62,000 bases of DNA from contig NW_019091370.1 of NCBI RefSeq assembly GCF_001949145.1, positions 2,374,074 through 2,436,073 on the forward strand, given 5' to 3'. The stretch comes from Acanthaster planci. Taxonomy: Eukaryota > Echinodermata > Asteroidea > Valvatida > Acanthasteridae. Every line of letters begins with the position of its first letter. The first letter of the stretch is position 1. A program made the translations under genes and the position numbers. Below the pieces are notes generated by a model. The model searched no databases. It saw only the letters and a list, made by a program, of their open reading frames with translations, and had not been told where the DNA came from. Below, piece by piece: positions 1 through 11,950 of this stretch.

Positions 1-3000
1 GTACGTCATTATTACCCCTGCTCACTGGGCACATAGAACTCCAACCATCTCATCTCTTCCTGAGGAATACATAGTGCCATGTAAGCATCGCAGGTGCAAA
101 GGGCAAGTCAAGGCCAACCACCACTTCTCTTCTCAGCCATTTGCTCCTACATGTAGGTAGGGAGATGCAGCATAGTGACAGGCTGGATTCATGCCCACAA
201 CCTGAAGAATTAGGCTGCATCCGAATCTCTTGTCTAGAGCTACGTGTGGGTCTAGGTCTCCACTCCATTGGAAATGTGAGGAGACGTGTAGACAAAAGAC
301 GTAGCCGTAGTCGGACACGGAGTTAGTCACAGCTCTGGAGACTGAGGAGACAACACTCAGAAAACCGTTGGGGACTACAGACTGCATGTCTACAGACAAT
401 GATACTTGGATGTAGTTAGGCTTTTAATTTCTGAAAACTGACAAAAAAGTTTGGGAGAAATTAGCGATCGAACTTGAATCAGAATAAGACCGGAGAGTTT
501 TACAGGTGCTGGTCTGCTACAGAATGAGATTTTTACTTTGTGACTTCACTACAGAGCCAATGGAAAAAAAAACAACTGCAAATGTTTGTTTTATTTAAGG
601 TCATGCTCCATGCTTGTACACCTGTGTACATGCCTCTGCCCTGCCCAACACCCAAAAAGTGCAAAGCGAACAAGTATCGAGCAAACTGAAACCCCTTCTG
701 TGGACAAAGAAAGAACATGCATGCACCTTGCGTTGCCTTTCCGTGTATGACAACTACAAATAATTACGGGGATCAGTCTGGAAACTGTTACAGAGTTCTG
801 CCAACTGACATCGGGAAGTGTGATGAGAATTGGTGATGCTAGGGGGGGGTTGCAGTGCTCTGACCATATGAATCGGGAGGGGATCTGGGTTCCCACAAGG
901 GGACCATCAGGAGCGTCCTGTACAATGCGTAAATCTTCCCCGCACATCCTCTGCATCACTCCACATATCCTGAACTGATCCCTGACAAGAAACAAACACA
1001 AAACTCTTTCCCGTTTCAATTACAGCTCACATTTCTATGCCCAGGCATGACAGTGTCAAATTGTGAGAAAGTCTTTAATACCGGGTGTGGTCAAGAAACC
1101 CACAAAGCCGTTAATTTTTCAGGCACTAACGTAATACAAAAGAGGTTACTCCTTTTTGAGGGGCAGGATACAGTTGTTGTGGATGGAAATCTTTTTCACA
1201 ACTTGCAAAGAAAAATAATTTAATGAAATCAGTTGCGAATTACAACCCTTGCTTATATCACAACATAAAATTACCTATTTCCAAATCATGGTGTCCACTC
1301 CAAGTGTATTTTTTTAACCATGACAAACTTTATCCACAACAGACTTGATGACCATTAGCCAGTGTAATGTTTGAATCAAAATTGAGGGGAATACACACAA
1401 AAATCAGCTCACCGAACCTAAGCAAACTTGCTGTGATTGATTTATGCTGTCAACAAAAGCTGTGTAGCTGTGAAGAAAAAAAGTTTGATTCATGAATGGT
1501 TGATTCATGCAAACTGTAAGTCCTCTGATGACGAATGGTGATTAACTGCAATGAAATTAGAGGCTCCAGCAATGTGATTTCCTGGGCTAACCGTCATGAG
1601 GAAATCACTTTTCAAATTTGAGTCAATGGCACTTCTCACCTCAGCCTACATATTGAGCAAGCCGGAGACTCGAGACGAGGCGATCGAATCAACATCAACT
1701 TGCCACCGATAAAATAATGTGACCGCATCACAGGGGCAGCGTGATGACACTGTTACTTTCATAAGCGTTTCCTGCAGGATGTAGCAATCATATGGAGTTG
1801 ATCGAACACAATGTCAGATGTCCTGCCATCTGATTTGACACAGATTTGATTTGACAACTGTTACGAATGATGAATCCCGTTCTTTGTGTGCAACCCAAAA
1901 GTGAGTGGCAGAATAGGGATCACACCCTATAAAATACACTGTAGGGTTACATTCAGTTAGTAAACGAGTGCAGAGGATCAACAAAGAACATGCGAGTAGG
2001 GGGGCGGTTGAACTTAGCATCATGCGTCACGAATATGACTCAGAGAGTCACCAGTTTGCATTCCACAATGAGATGCATGCAAACAAACAGGTGCACACGA
2101 CATGTTGTCCAGCAAGAAGAAGTGGCATGTGTACATTTATCCATCCGTTCACGCAAGTGCTCAGGGAAGGGTAAAGAGAGCGCACAAACCAAAAACACGC
2201 AAACATCTTTAGCACGAGGCTTTGTTCCAAGGTAACCAATCATCATCTCCCATTCACACAGTCCAATCAGTGATGAATATCAAAACAAAAGTCGCAAGTC
2301 ACTTGTAACCCTCGAAACTCCCTTCACGTCATGAGTGCATTCTTTGCACTAACAGGGTTACCGACCATGACCTGTGAATTTCTCAAGTTGCCTTCGCTCG
2401 GTTTCCAAAATTCCTGTTCCATTTCCTATGAACGCCCACCAATTCATGATGAATGATTGCTCGGTGGGCAGCTGGTGCTTGTGGACTGGGAAGCCCGCTG
2501 TGGGCTTTTCTCCAAACTCGGGTTGGTTCTGGCTTCTGCTTTGTCTCCATGTCCTGGGACCACAGCAGGGCTATGCAATGTAGAATATTTGGAACAAATG
2601 AAAAAAAAAAATGAGCCAAGTTTGGCTTCAAACCGTACACTATGAAAACCAAGTTTGAATGACATTAAAATCATCTTGGCAAAAGTGAGGCTACATCATT
2701 TCCAGGATCTCTTTGGACTACATGTAGGTAGGCCTGTAGAATCAAATTTACAGTTTGCCCTCTGCCAACAAGACCGCAGTGTGTACACCTGTTCTCCTGG
2801 CAGTTTATTCCTACCAGTGCCTAGGCTAAATTGCTCAGGGTGGTTAAGTGATCCTCTATTACTCTTCTTAGACAATGCCTTCCCCTTCTCCCCCCCTTCC
2901 AATCCAATTTGAAAGCCTTTGGGGGGGGAGATCCTAAGATGAAATCACCACACACACCTGTTTTACGTACAAAGTGTGGACATTCCTTTGTTCTCCTTCG

Positions 3001-3147
3001 GTTAAGAAAACTTGAGGAAAAATGCTCCTTTTTCTCCAACTAGGATAACTCCTTCGAGCTGGATTTTTGTTGATTTCCTGGACTGTTCCTCTTCATTTTG
3101 CCACAGATAACTTTGACCCCAAATTGCCTCTGAAACTGAGGAGAAAC

Positions 3148-3236
3148 ATTGTGTGGACATGTGCGAGTCCACACTATGCCATCGCACCCTACATTATGTG
3201 GACTTCTTTTGTGCAGAGGTCCACACTATGTATGCC
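3148..3236. repeat. Two tandem imperfect hairpin units (GTGTGGAC...GTCCACAC)
   Basis: GTGTGGAC (3151-3158) pairs with GTCCACAC (3167-3174) around an 8-base loop. A diverged second unit follows, with ATGTGGAC and GTCCACACTATG. Both units start with CATT and share the GTCCACACTATG tail, suggesting a local duplication. Confidence 0.5.
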
Positions 3237-4518
3237 ATGCCTGCACACAAACACACATGATACAGAATCTCTTCTGGTTGGTAACCCTGTAAAGCCAAAC
3301 ATCTCCGTCATGTCTCCACTCTTGCACCAGACTGGCTGCTAGACCAATGGTGCAGTTGAGCCCCCCTTCCTTCCTCTGTAGAGTTCCCCCCCCCACCTGT
3401 TGTTCTACATCAACCCTGCTGAGAAATGCCTTCCTACATGTAAGTACCCAGAAAGTGAGGAGTTCCAAGACTATTTATAGCCACACCCCCCCTCCCCCTT
3501 ACAAGGAATACGTTTATGTCATACACTACGGTAGAATGAAATGGGGTGGAAATTGGAACTTATGGCTTCAGTTTTAATACACAGAACTAAATTACTGAGG
3601 CTGCAAAGGAAGAAAATTAAATCTGGAAAGATGTTGGAATTGTTTAGATCAAGTACAGATTATGGTAATAAAGACACCTTGGCAAGGTGTTCACCTAGAC
3701 ATAAACGACTTTGGTGATTCTAAGAATCTGGTAATAATGATTCTGATTTTGTCCAGAAGTCAGGATTTCATTTATAACTGACTCACCCAGGGAAAAGAAT
3801 CCGGGAAAAATGGGAGGAAGGCAAAAACTATATGACACAAACCAAAACTGCCTATGATAAAATACACTTACGTATTAGTAATACATGTAATAAGTAATTC
3901 TTAAGCAGTGAAACAGCTCTGTTAAAAGTCTCAGATCTCCAAAGTACAGTGACACTTTCTCAGAGTCAAACAGACTACACTGAGCTGTGATGCACGGCAT
4001 TCCACGGGTCACAGAACCTGGTTCTTGAACCCAAGAAGTTTCAACATCAAAGGCACCAGTGGAGTCTGGCTGTAGATCCTAAAAATTAACCCTTTTATGC
4101 AAAGATGCATTCTCAACACAGTTGTCCTATCAGTCAAAATCAGTCAAGTGACATATGATATGTCAGTGTACTGTACAGGGGAAGTGGAAGGAATTTTTGA
4201 CTGTTTTTGACGGTTACAGCAAAAGGATTAAAGGCACATACCCATTCTGGCACACAGCCACATTGGCATGCTTCGCAGTGCATGCACTGCACAATCAAAT
4301 CACCGACCATTTGCCCAGGGGTGTGCAACTTAAGCTCAGAGCTGGTTCAATGCGTGTTATGGCCGGCACAATATCAAAGCAGAAATTAAATTGGATTATC
4401 TCTAATAATAAAACATATATTCCTGTCTACCACTTTGTTTTCTTATAATATTTTAAGTCAGGGTACATCATTTTAAAAATATGTTGCTCAAGATATTTCA
4501 TCCTACACATTCAAAAGT

Positions 4519-4576
4519 GGCCCTTTTTTTTTACTTAGGACTTGGGAGTTTTACAATCCAGTAAAAAAAAAGGGCC
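4519..4576. repeat. Perfect 17-bp inverted repeat with a homopolymer core
   Basis: The left arm 4519-4535 reads GGCCC, nine T, ACT. The right arm 4560-4576 is its exact complement. A 24-base spacer separates them. It could be the tip of a MITE or a hairpin-forming element; no flanking target duplication was identified. Confidence 0.6.
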
Positions 4577-5399
4577 TGTTCACAGGACCCCTACAAAATG
4601 TGAGTAACTGTTATCAAAGGTCATTGTCCAGTTCAGGGTTAGTAGATCCATGTACATCCTTGTGGAATTAGTCATTTTTATGCTGCAAATTGCCAGATCA
4701 GGCTTGGCTCCATCGGATCCAGCCGAGACAAATTAGACAAGCCAGGGGGGATTTAGCTTCGTATCAAAGCAAAAGGGCTTCCCAAAAACAGAGCAATTTG
4801 CGGCCTGCTCAAACTGTGCCACATGCCTGTGAACTTTTCATTACGATTTGGGGATAATTAACAAGAACAGAATTTGTGTCTTTATCAGTTTGTCTCACCT
4901 GCTCCTTGAGCCCTCCAAGGGGATAAGCAGAGTTGCTGTAAATACGCACGGACAACATTTCCATGTAGCTGGCATCACGCAACTTGGCTAAACCCTCTGC
5001 AACTTTCCCCTGATATTTCATAGCAGGAACTCGCTTTCATCCTTTCACAGAATTCTCCATTGGATGTGACACTACTCAGCACTTCCGAATCCAACTTTCA
5101 TGTGCTTCATTAAATTAAGCATCTGCGTGCCACTACAGCCAATTGAGTGTAATCATCAAAGGTTACTTATGCACAATTTCACTTCCCTGCACAATAAAAG
5201 TCAATTCTAACCACACCGAATCCAGTAAGACTGTCAATCTCTCAGCTGCAGATGCATTGAATTCTATGAACGAACGACACCTATTTTCTTAAAACACTGT
5301 ATTTTCCTACTAGCCCCAATCAACATGTATTAGTTATGAGATGTGGGGACACCTCAACAAGTGTTATATCTTGGAACCTTGCATGCATGAATGTTTCAA

Positions 5400-5600
5400 G
5401 AGTCAGGTTGGTGTAGAGGCCTTTCCTTGCCTTCCACCTCTGCGACACAGGTTCAAATCCCACCTATGTCAGCATGGGGACTCGTTTTCAGTCCCTAGAT
5501 GTACCTGATTCCATGGGTTTGCCCTGGAAAAACTAGGGCTGTCCTCCCACCTGACCTCCAAAACTGAAAATTTCTCATCTTCTTCATTATGAGGCCCTAG
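5400..5600 (+). mobile_element. tRNA-derived SINE-like element
   Basis: TGGTGTAGAGG at 5409-5419 matches the RNA polymerase III A box. GGTTCAAATCC at 5450-5460 is an exact B box, with tRNA-like spacing of 30 bp. A non-tRNA body follows (to about 5600) with CATGGGTTTGCCCTGG and TCCTCCCACCTGACC. This resembles conserved SINE bodies seen in marine animals. The element ends are approximate. No A-tail or target duplication was pinned down. Confidence 0.6.
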
Positions 5601-6911
5601 ATAATCAAGCTCTCACTTCATGGGTTACCCTCATTACAGATGGTTCTAAATTACCAGCCTATATAGGGGGCTGTGTAGGGCTTGTTCTTTGGTGGGTTGC
5701 CCTTGTGTTTTCCAGTCATATGGGGATGGTTGGAGGCCCCATTTAATGTCTGCCAGATAAGCTTTTTGTTGACGGTTGGGTGTACATTTAGTACAGAGTT
5801 TTCCTGTCTGTTTCTGCCATCTTTTAGCTTTAACAAGTCAATTCAGATTTTTTGTTAATGTGGTTGCAAGTTTCAAGTGGTCAGATTTATTATTTAATTT
5901 GTTTCAGGAACAAATGTTTCAATTCCAACTTCTGACAAGCTGATCAACAGCACCTAAATTTTTGGTTTTTCCCTCTTTAAAGTGGAGAAAAACTTTTGAA
6001 CCAAAAAAAGAGGAAAGCTCTACCTCAATTCAATGCTATTTTTACCCCATTACAACTGCCAAGAATGGTTTCAATGGGAGTCAGATATCTCTATATTTTG
6101 CTGGTGTACACAATTTCAAGAAAAGGCTTAAATGTGTCACATTAGTCCCAGCCGGTACACCAAAACTTGGCATTTCTTCCTAAGAAAGAAAATGACAGTA
6201 AATGCACAGTCAGTGCACAGCCCAACGTGCACATTCAAATGGAAATGAAACGCACTGTACACGTACATATCTGCAGGTCAACTCACAATGAGCGACCTGA
6301 AGAAAGCCAGCAAGAAGCAAACTCCAGCAGTTCCTAGGGAACCAGAGCATTGTAAACACTACTGTTACCGGAAATGAAGGTTTGTGTACCTGATTACCTC
6401 TTAATCGCAACCATTACAAGAAAGCCTCAGAGAAATTATATCAAAGTAGTTGCAGGGAGAGCCCATCTTTCAACGCCTGGGCAGGGGATTGCTTCCCCAC
6501 TGCATGAGGGGCCGAGTGTGAATTAACTACAGTAGTTGAGTTACACATACATGTATCCACCCTGACTGTCCCTCTCTGGGCAGTTCGAAAATAAACAAGG
6601 CACTTCCCCTCCACAGTCATGGCATGAGCCATGAGATTTGACCAGGGTCTGTAGCAGTCCGGGGGGAAAGCTGGTAAGGGGAAGAGGGTATTTTTGTGTT
6701 GGAAGCTGTGCTACAAGATACATTGTATCACAGGAACTATGACTGGCTGCTAAAGTTTGGAAACCTCAGACTTTTCAGAACCAGAAAGCCAAGGGTGAGA
6801 ATTACAAACGTTAAGCGTTTGATACATAATGGTTGGCTGAACACCTGACTTTCCGAATAAATGCAAGATCTCCTGGCCGACTTTTCAAGTTACAGCGAAA
6901 CACCATAAATG
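5601..6911. other. Intergenic DNA, nothing recognised
   Basis: AT-rich sequence with one TACATGTA at 6548-6555. Short frames on both strands carry no recognisable domain. Confidence 0.5.
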
Positions 6912-7149
6912 GGTAATTCCAGAAATTAGGGGTCCATTTTTTTCAAGTTTCTGTCACATCTGACATATGATTTTGTAAGTTCAGAACACATTTCTTATCC
7001 CCAAAAGTGATGAATTAATGCAAATTACCTGCCCAAAAAGCAGTAATAGTTTGAAATAAATTCTGGTGATATTTCCATGTCACTTAGGTCAGATGTAACA
7101 GGGAAACAAAAATGACACACTTTTGGACCCTTAATTTCTGGAATTAACC
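6912..7149. mobile_element. MITE-like element with imperfect terminal inverted repeats
   Basis: The left end (GGTAATTCCAGAAATTAGGG from 6912) and the right end (to 7149; its complement begins GGTTAATTCCAGAAATTAAG) are inverted copies. Diverged similarity continues inwards for about 70 bp, sharing ACATCTGAC. The element is about 238 bp, non-coding and AT-rich inside. The target duplication is unclear, so the superfamily is not assigned. Confidence 0.6.
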
Positions 7150-7602
7150 ACATAGAGACTCTATAAGGTCATTTGTACAATTTTGTGGCACACTCCGTAA
7201 CAATAAGGTGATTGTTTTTAATAAATTTGATAGAGTTCCATTGTACGGATGCCACTTGACACCCTGTGCACAAACCCTATGAGACTTGTCTGAAAAATGT
7301 TTTCTCAGTAAACAACTTGGTATTTTCCCTCCTAAATCGAACTTTTCTGGACATTTTTTTTGCTTTCTGATGGCTATTAAGTCACTGTAGGGAAGAATGA
7401 CTGGCGTCCATATATGGAACTCTTCCCCGTAAGTATTGTTTCAGTTTACCTGGAAAAGGAAGTACAGTGAACTTTTTGTGTTTGTGAATATCACTCAAGA
7501 TCACACAATCGCGTTGCGCTAGCAGTTGATTTTGTACAAAATCTGTGACTTTACTTGCCTTTTTGGGACCCTTATGAAAAGTTTTCTTCTAAACTGGCAT
7601 TA
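7150..7602. other. Intergenic DNA, nothing recognised
   Basis: AT-rich sequence between the MITE-like element and the foldback. No open frame, repeat or motif of note was seen. Confidence 0.5.
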
Positions 7603-8516
7603 AGCCTAGCCCAAGACTGGGGCCAGTCTATTGGACTATCTCCGTTTCCTTGGCCCCACAACGGTTAATCAAAAAGTGGAGACTCCGCAAAAACACCTTC
7701 TATGAAATCCCTTTTACGTTTATGGATTACTCGCCCCATCAAACCAATGATGTATTACTTAGGGCAATTTCCAGTTTGTAGAAGTCAGTGAAATTTGGGT
7801 TTCAATTTGGGCCATTCGTTTACTACAGCGATTAACTCCCAATCGTTGACCGATGCCAAGCACAGTCAGGGTCTGTTTGGTCTGGGAACCAGACAGCTTT
7901 ATTACCTACATGTAGATCCCCAGAGCATGACATTGACAAAGACTGTTGAATGATGAACCGAAATACATACGATGCTCGGGATCGAATCTGACCTTGTTGC
8001 CAGACATAGTGTACGCGGCACAGTGTGGTGCACACACCATTCATTCGTCCAATCCCCATCCTGCACAATGATGACACACACCCATGAAAATACCCGACGG
8101 CTGTTGTTTTTGACACGTTCATTGCGTTCACGCATACACAAGGCTTCACCAGAGGAGTGATGCAACGTCGCTGATAAAACAGCAGTAGGATCACCATCTG
8201 TAACACTGTCTGGTTCCCAGACCAAACAGATTCTGACTGTGTTTGGCATTACTCAACTATCCGGAGTTAATTGCTGTAGTAAACGAATAGCCCAAATCAA
8301 CACCAAAATTTCACGGACTTCTACAAACTGGAAATCGCCCAAAGAAATACATGGGTGGTTTGATGGGGTGAGTGATCCATAGGCCTACATGCAAAAGGGA
8401 TTTCATAGAAGGCGTTTTCGCAGAGTATCCACTTTTTGGATTGACCCTTGTGAGGCAAAGGATACGGAGGGAGTCCAGTTGACTGAACCCAGTCCTGGGC
8501 CAGGCTAGCCCCACTA
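7603..8516. mobile_element. Foldback element A: long inverted repeat, arms about 300 bp
   Basis: The sequence 7603-7918 reappears, diverged and inverted, at about 8185-8516. Shared blocks include TATGAAATCCCTTTT, CATTCGTTTACTACAGC, CCAGTTTGTAGAAGT and GTCTGTTTGGTCTGGGAACC. The spacer of roughly 270 bp is non-coding. Arms are roughly 80% identical by eye. Long-armed, non-coding foldbacks are known in echinoderms and other animals; no transposase is present here. Confidence 0.7.
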
Positions 8517-9030
8517 GTGTGGCATGGATCACTCCCTATTTATCCTTAGCCACATATCCGTCTATGCAATTTCGTGTTGGCGTATCGATGGCTGTTCCAT
8601 GTCAAGATAACTAAACTGCTGCCAAAGTTTTGGAAGAGCCCATTGGTACATGTAGTATCTTATTGCTCAGTCAGTATATTACGTATGTCTTGACATGGAA
8701 CAGCCGTCGAGACGATGAGGGCGGGTCAATGCTCAACGACCTTATTTCAAAGATGACGACTGAGAGAGCGAGCCCGTTAGATTGAATGGATAAAGGCAAA
8801 AAGACTGGAAAATACCTGAATAACGTGAGTGAAATCATTCAATAAATGGTTTTTAGAAAGCGGAAAAGTCAAGAATCATGTTCATGTGCAAAAGAAATCG
8901 TGCCCACTATGATACGTGGGTGCGCCGGAATGTTCGATACGCCGACACGAAATTGCGTAGACGGATGTGTGGCTAAGGATAAATCGGGAGTGATCCGTGC
9001 CACACTAGTGGGGCTAGGGCCAGGCCTATC
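8497..9030. mobile_element. Foldback element B: second inverted repeat, right arm interrupted
   Basis: The left arm 8497-8608 contains CTAGCCCCACTAGTGTGGCA, TATCCTTAGCCACAT and GGCTGTTCCATGTCAAGA. The right arm is split. TCTTGACATGGAACAGCC is at about 8688, then about 220 bp of unrelated sequence. ATACGCCGACACGAAATTGC onwards, with the rest of the arm, is at 8933-9027. The left arm overlaps the end of foldback A, giving a nested composite. Confidence 0.65.
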
Positions 9031-9533
9031 CGTACTTTTCCCAATGTATGATTGGTTGTTCATGTCCGTCTACATAGTGTGTTCCACCTTTGTTTGTATT
9101 TGCAAATCAAATCACAATGAAAATCAAATCTTTTGGAAACAATCTTTCAGAACCGTGAATAAGAAATAAAACAAGATAGGCTGTCTGGGGAATTAACCAT
9201 TAACGATTGAACGATCACACACTTTGACCGTTCGCGCCCAACAATTTCGTCCTCAAAACAAAAAGACAAAATAATGCACGTTGTACGTACGTTTAACATT
9301 ACACCATTTGCTGTTTGCACAAATCAACTTACCAGCAACTTAGCTGGTACTAATAAGTCGTATTCTTGCACTTGAAGTTGCAGAAAACCACGTCATTTGG
9401 GAGGACGTTCAGAATTTCCGCCACCAAATCACTCGACTTAACGCATGTCTGGTACCCACTGACAAAACTTATACCATGAACTAGTCAATGATTATAGGTA
9501 CCATGCTCGTAGGGGTTAAGTTATACCGGCATT

Positions 9534-9544
9534 AGAGGGCGCTG
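9534..9544 (+). promoter_or_regulatory. CTCF-like core motif AGAGGGCGCTG
   Basis: The context is CCGGCATTAGAGGGCGCTGC. The TAGAGGGCGCTG part differs at one base from the vertebrate CTCF core TAGGGGGCGCTG. CTCF is present in most bilaterians. The same 11-mer in the same orientation is found at 54527-54537, on the other side of Irx. Confidence 0.35.
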
Positions 9545-11727
9545 CAATCTACGACCATCAGCCATTCGACAATGGGTTACTAATACCCGAAGTTTATTAT
9601 TTTTACAAAGAACAAAATATGAAAAAATCGACTGTAGAATAAGACCCGCAGTGGCTATAGAATAAAACCCGCAATACTGGAATTTAACTAGAAAACAAAC
9701 ATGGGCTCGATGTTTAAAAAGAGTTTTAAGCCAGCTTTGATTTGTGTCGGAAATCTTCAAAGAATTCTGGAAACCCTGGTTGGCTGGTGAGGAGCCTCCC
9801 TTTCACGCCTCTGATGTATGAGATGAAGGCCTATTGTGATAAACCTTCAGACTTGTCATTATTCAAGCAGCCATCCAATTTATCAGGGCATTTAATTCGC
9901 GACCTTGTGTGGAAATAATAAAGGTTTACTTCGTTGAACAAGCTTGTTAGGAAATGACCCAAGTCAGATCACCAGTTTAATTAGCACCGATCGTCGATAA
10001 CGCCGCCCGTGACTTAGGAAGGAGATGACAATTTCATCTTCACTGAAGCAGTTATTTCTGTGTTTGTTCTGGGGGCCCTGTAGTTTGTAAGACCGCCTAC
10101 AATGTTGGATCAACTTGTTTGGACGGTATTGATTTGCTGGCTTTCGTTTGCTGATTCTGCGGGAGCCTTTTTTACAAGCTACTATAGAGTTGGACGTTTA
10201 GGCCTACAATCTTACAGTGTGCATCTGTTTAATCATTGTGATTAATCCACTTTTTCTTGCAATCCTTTTCCAAAGCCGACGTATCTGACAATGGCGCACA
10301 TTTTCTTTGAGCAGCGCTTTCAAAACTCGGGGTCTTTTGTTTTGTAATCAACGCATACACCCTCTCGATGATTGTGGGATCTCTCGTGGCAGGTCGAATA
10401 GTTTACACACATTCACACACACACCGCACACAATCACAGCGGGTGTGCGGTTGGCACGACATAACGGGACCCAGTTTGGTTTGCTGAGAGTGACAAGCAA
10501 GGAATGTGGTGTCAATACCGCTATTAGTCGGCCCGTTGTCCCTTCCACACCTACTCGAAAAGAGCTACCAACATCAGGGTAATTACAATGCGCCTGCCCC
10601 CTGGATGAGCATAAAAAAGATGTCACAACAAGGCAAGGGAATTTTCTCGCGAATACATGGACGGTAACAAAATTGAGGTCGCAGGACACTATACAGAAAT
10701 CTTCTCTGGAATGAAACAGCGAAGCTTCAACACAAATGTCTCTCAAGACTTAAAGGCATCGCTATCAAGTCGAGGGAAAAAAATCTCAAACAATCACGAC
10801 ACGCATTAATGCAGATGTGTTTTTACGAGTGGTGTTTGCAAAGCCGTAAGTCTGTACGCTACTAAATGTAGAATTAATCAAAGATCGCGGCAGCCTTTGT
10901 GCCGTCGGCTGTAAAAAGATGGATGAAAAAGAAAAGCGTCACGCAGCAGTCTCTCTTTGAAGGTTGTTGAGAAAGATCAGATCAAAAAGAACTCCACCTC
11001 TCTTTCTCCATCTCGGTGTCAGCTCTTTTCAAGGGTTCCTGTCGGAGCCCTCCACCCACCAACCTGAACAAAATACCTCTCTGAACAAAAGAATAGGGGG
11101 AAGTTAAATGTCTTTTCTTTTTCTTGAGGTGTGGGGGGGGCTTGTTATGTTCGGTCTTGGAGTCAGTCACACTTGTCGTGTTAACAGCACACAACCAAAG
11201 CATAGCTGCCTACATTTTTTTCTCACCAAAGAGGAAGGATGCTGTTAAATTTGGGGAGAGATTAAGACCCTAATCTCTCCAAAAGTTCTCGGATTAAGTC
11301 CACTAATGACAGGCCTATGGGGGTGTTGGGCTTTTCTTATCGGCTCTTGGCTGTCATGGCACTCTGGTAGGGGGTAGGGGTTGAAAAAGAGCTCCTTTGG
11401 TGGTATCCTATCAAGGGTTTGATCTAGGAAAAAGTTAAGATTTGCTATGAGATTAACAGTCGCGCGCTTCCGCATCTGACTTTTAATGTTTCCGCTCTAA
11501 CACCAATGTTGTTTCATTTCTTAAGAGACATCGTTTGCAGAAGTACTCATAGAAATGTACGTTAATTAACAGGCTTCTAGTTTCCATGCATCACCGCTGC
11601 CTTTTTTCATTGAGATTATTCTCACAGAGTTTGTCTCTCTGTTAAAAAAAATACATAAATAAATCACAGAGGCTTCGTTTGGCCGTAGAGGTATAGCACT
11701 TATGTATATCTAGTGTATTACTAGAAG

Positions 11728-11801
11728 TATTTTGCGTCGGGAGGACGCTATTTTTTATTTATTTTTTCTGTTAAAAAGTAACATCTTTCCGACGCAAAAT
11801 A
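11728..11801. repeat. 13-bp perfect inverted repeat
   Basis: TATTTTGCGTCGG (11728-11740) and CCGACGCAAAATA (11789-11801) are exact complements around a T-rich spacer of 48 bp. It could be a very small MITE or a hairpin. Confidence 0.55.
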
Positions 11802-11869
11802 GGCCTACATCTTGTAATAGTTTGCAGTGCCCGCTGGCACATCCGACTTCGACAGGCCAGCCGACTCCG

Positions 11870-11950
11870 GCGCGGCAAGCTCGGTGGTCGAATGGTTAAT
11901 TAAGATGTCTGCACATAGTAAGCAGGAGGTCGAGGGTTCGAATGACTGTC
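11870..11950 (+). mobile_element. Degenerate tRNA-like sequence (SINE head or tRNA pseudogene)
   Basis: TGGTCGAATGG (11885-11895) matches the polymerase III A box. GGTTCGAATGA (11935-11945) matches the B box except for its last two bases. The spacing is tRNA-like (Ser/Leu type), but I cannot draw a full cloverleaf with a paired acceptor stem. Confidence 0.35.

Larger units (their letters stand above)
1..5399. other. Intergenic DNA upstream, no gene recognised
   Basis: Open frames up to about 140 codons occur on both strands, but none shows recognisable motifs or codon bias. The region contains paired 8-bp stem hairpins (3148-3236), a perfect 17-bp inverted repeat (4519-4576), short poly-C and poly-A runs and several TACATGTA palindromes. 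Nothing else stood out. Confidence 0.6.

Noticed and set aside
11881-11950. Functional tRNA gene
   Set aside because: The A and B boxes are present but no paired acceptor stem or intact cloverleaf could be drawn, so it is listed only as tRNA-like.
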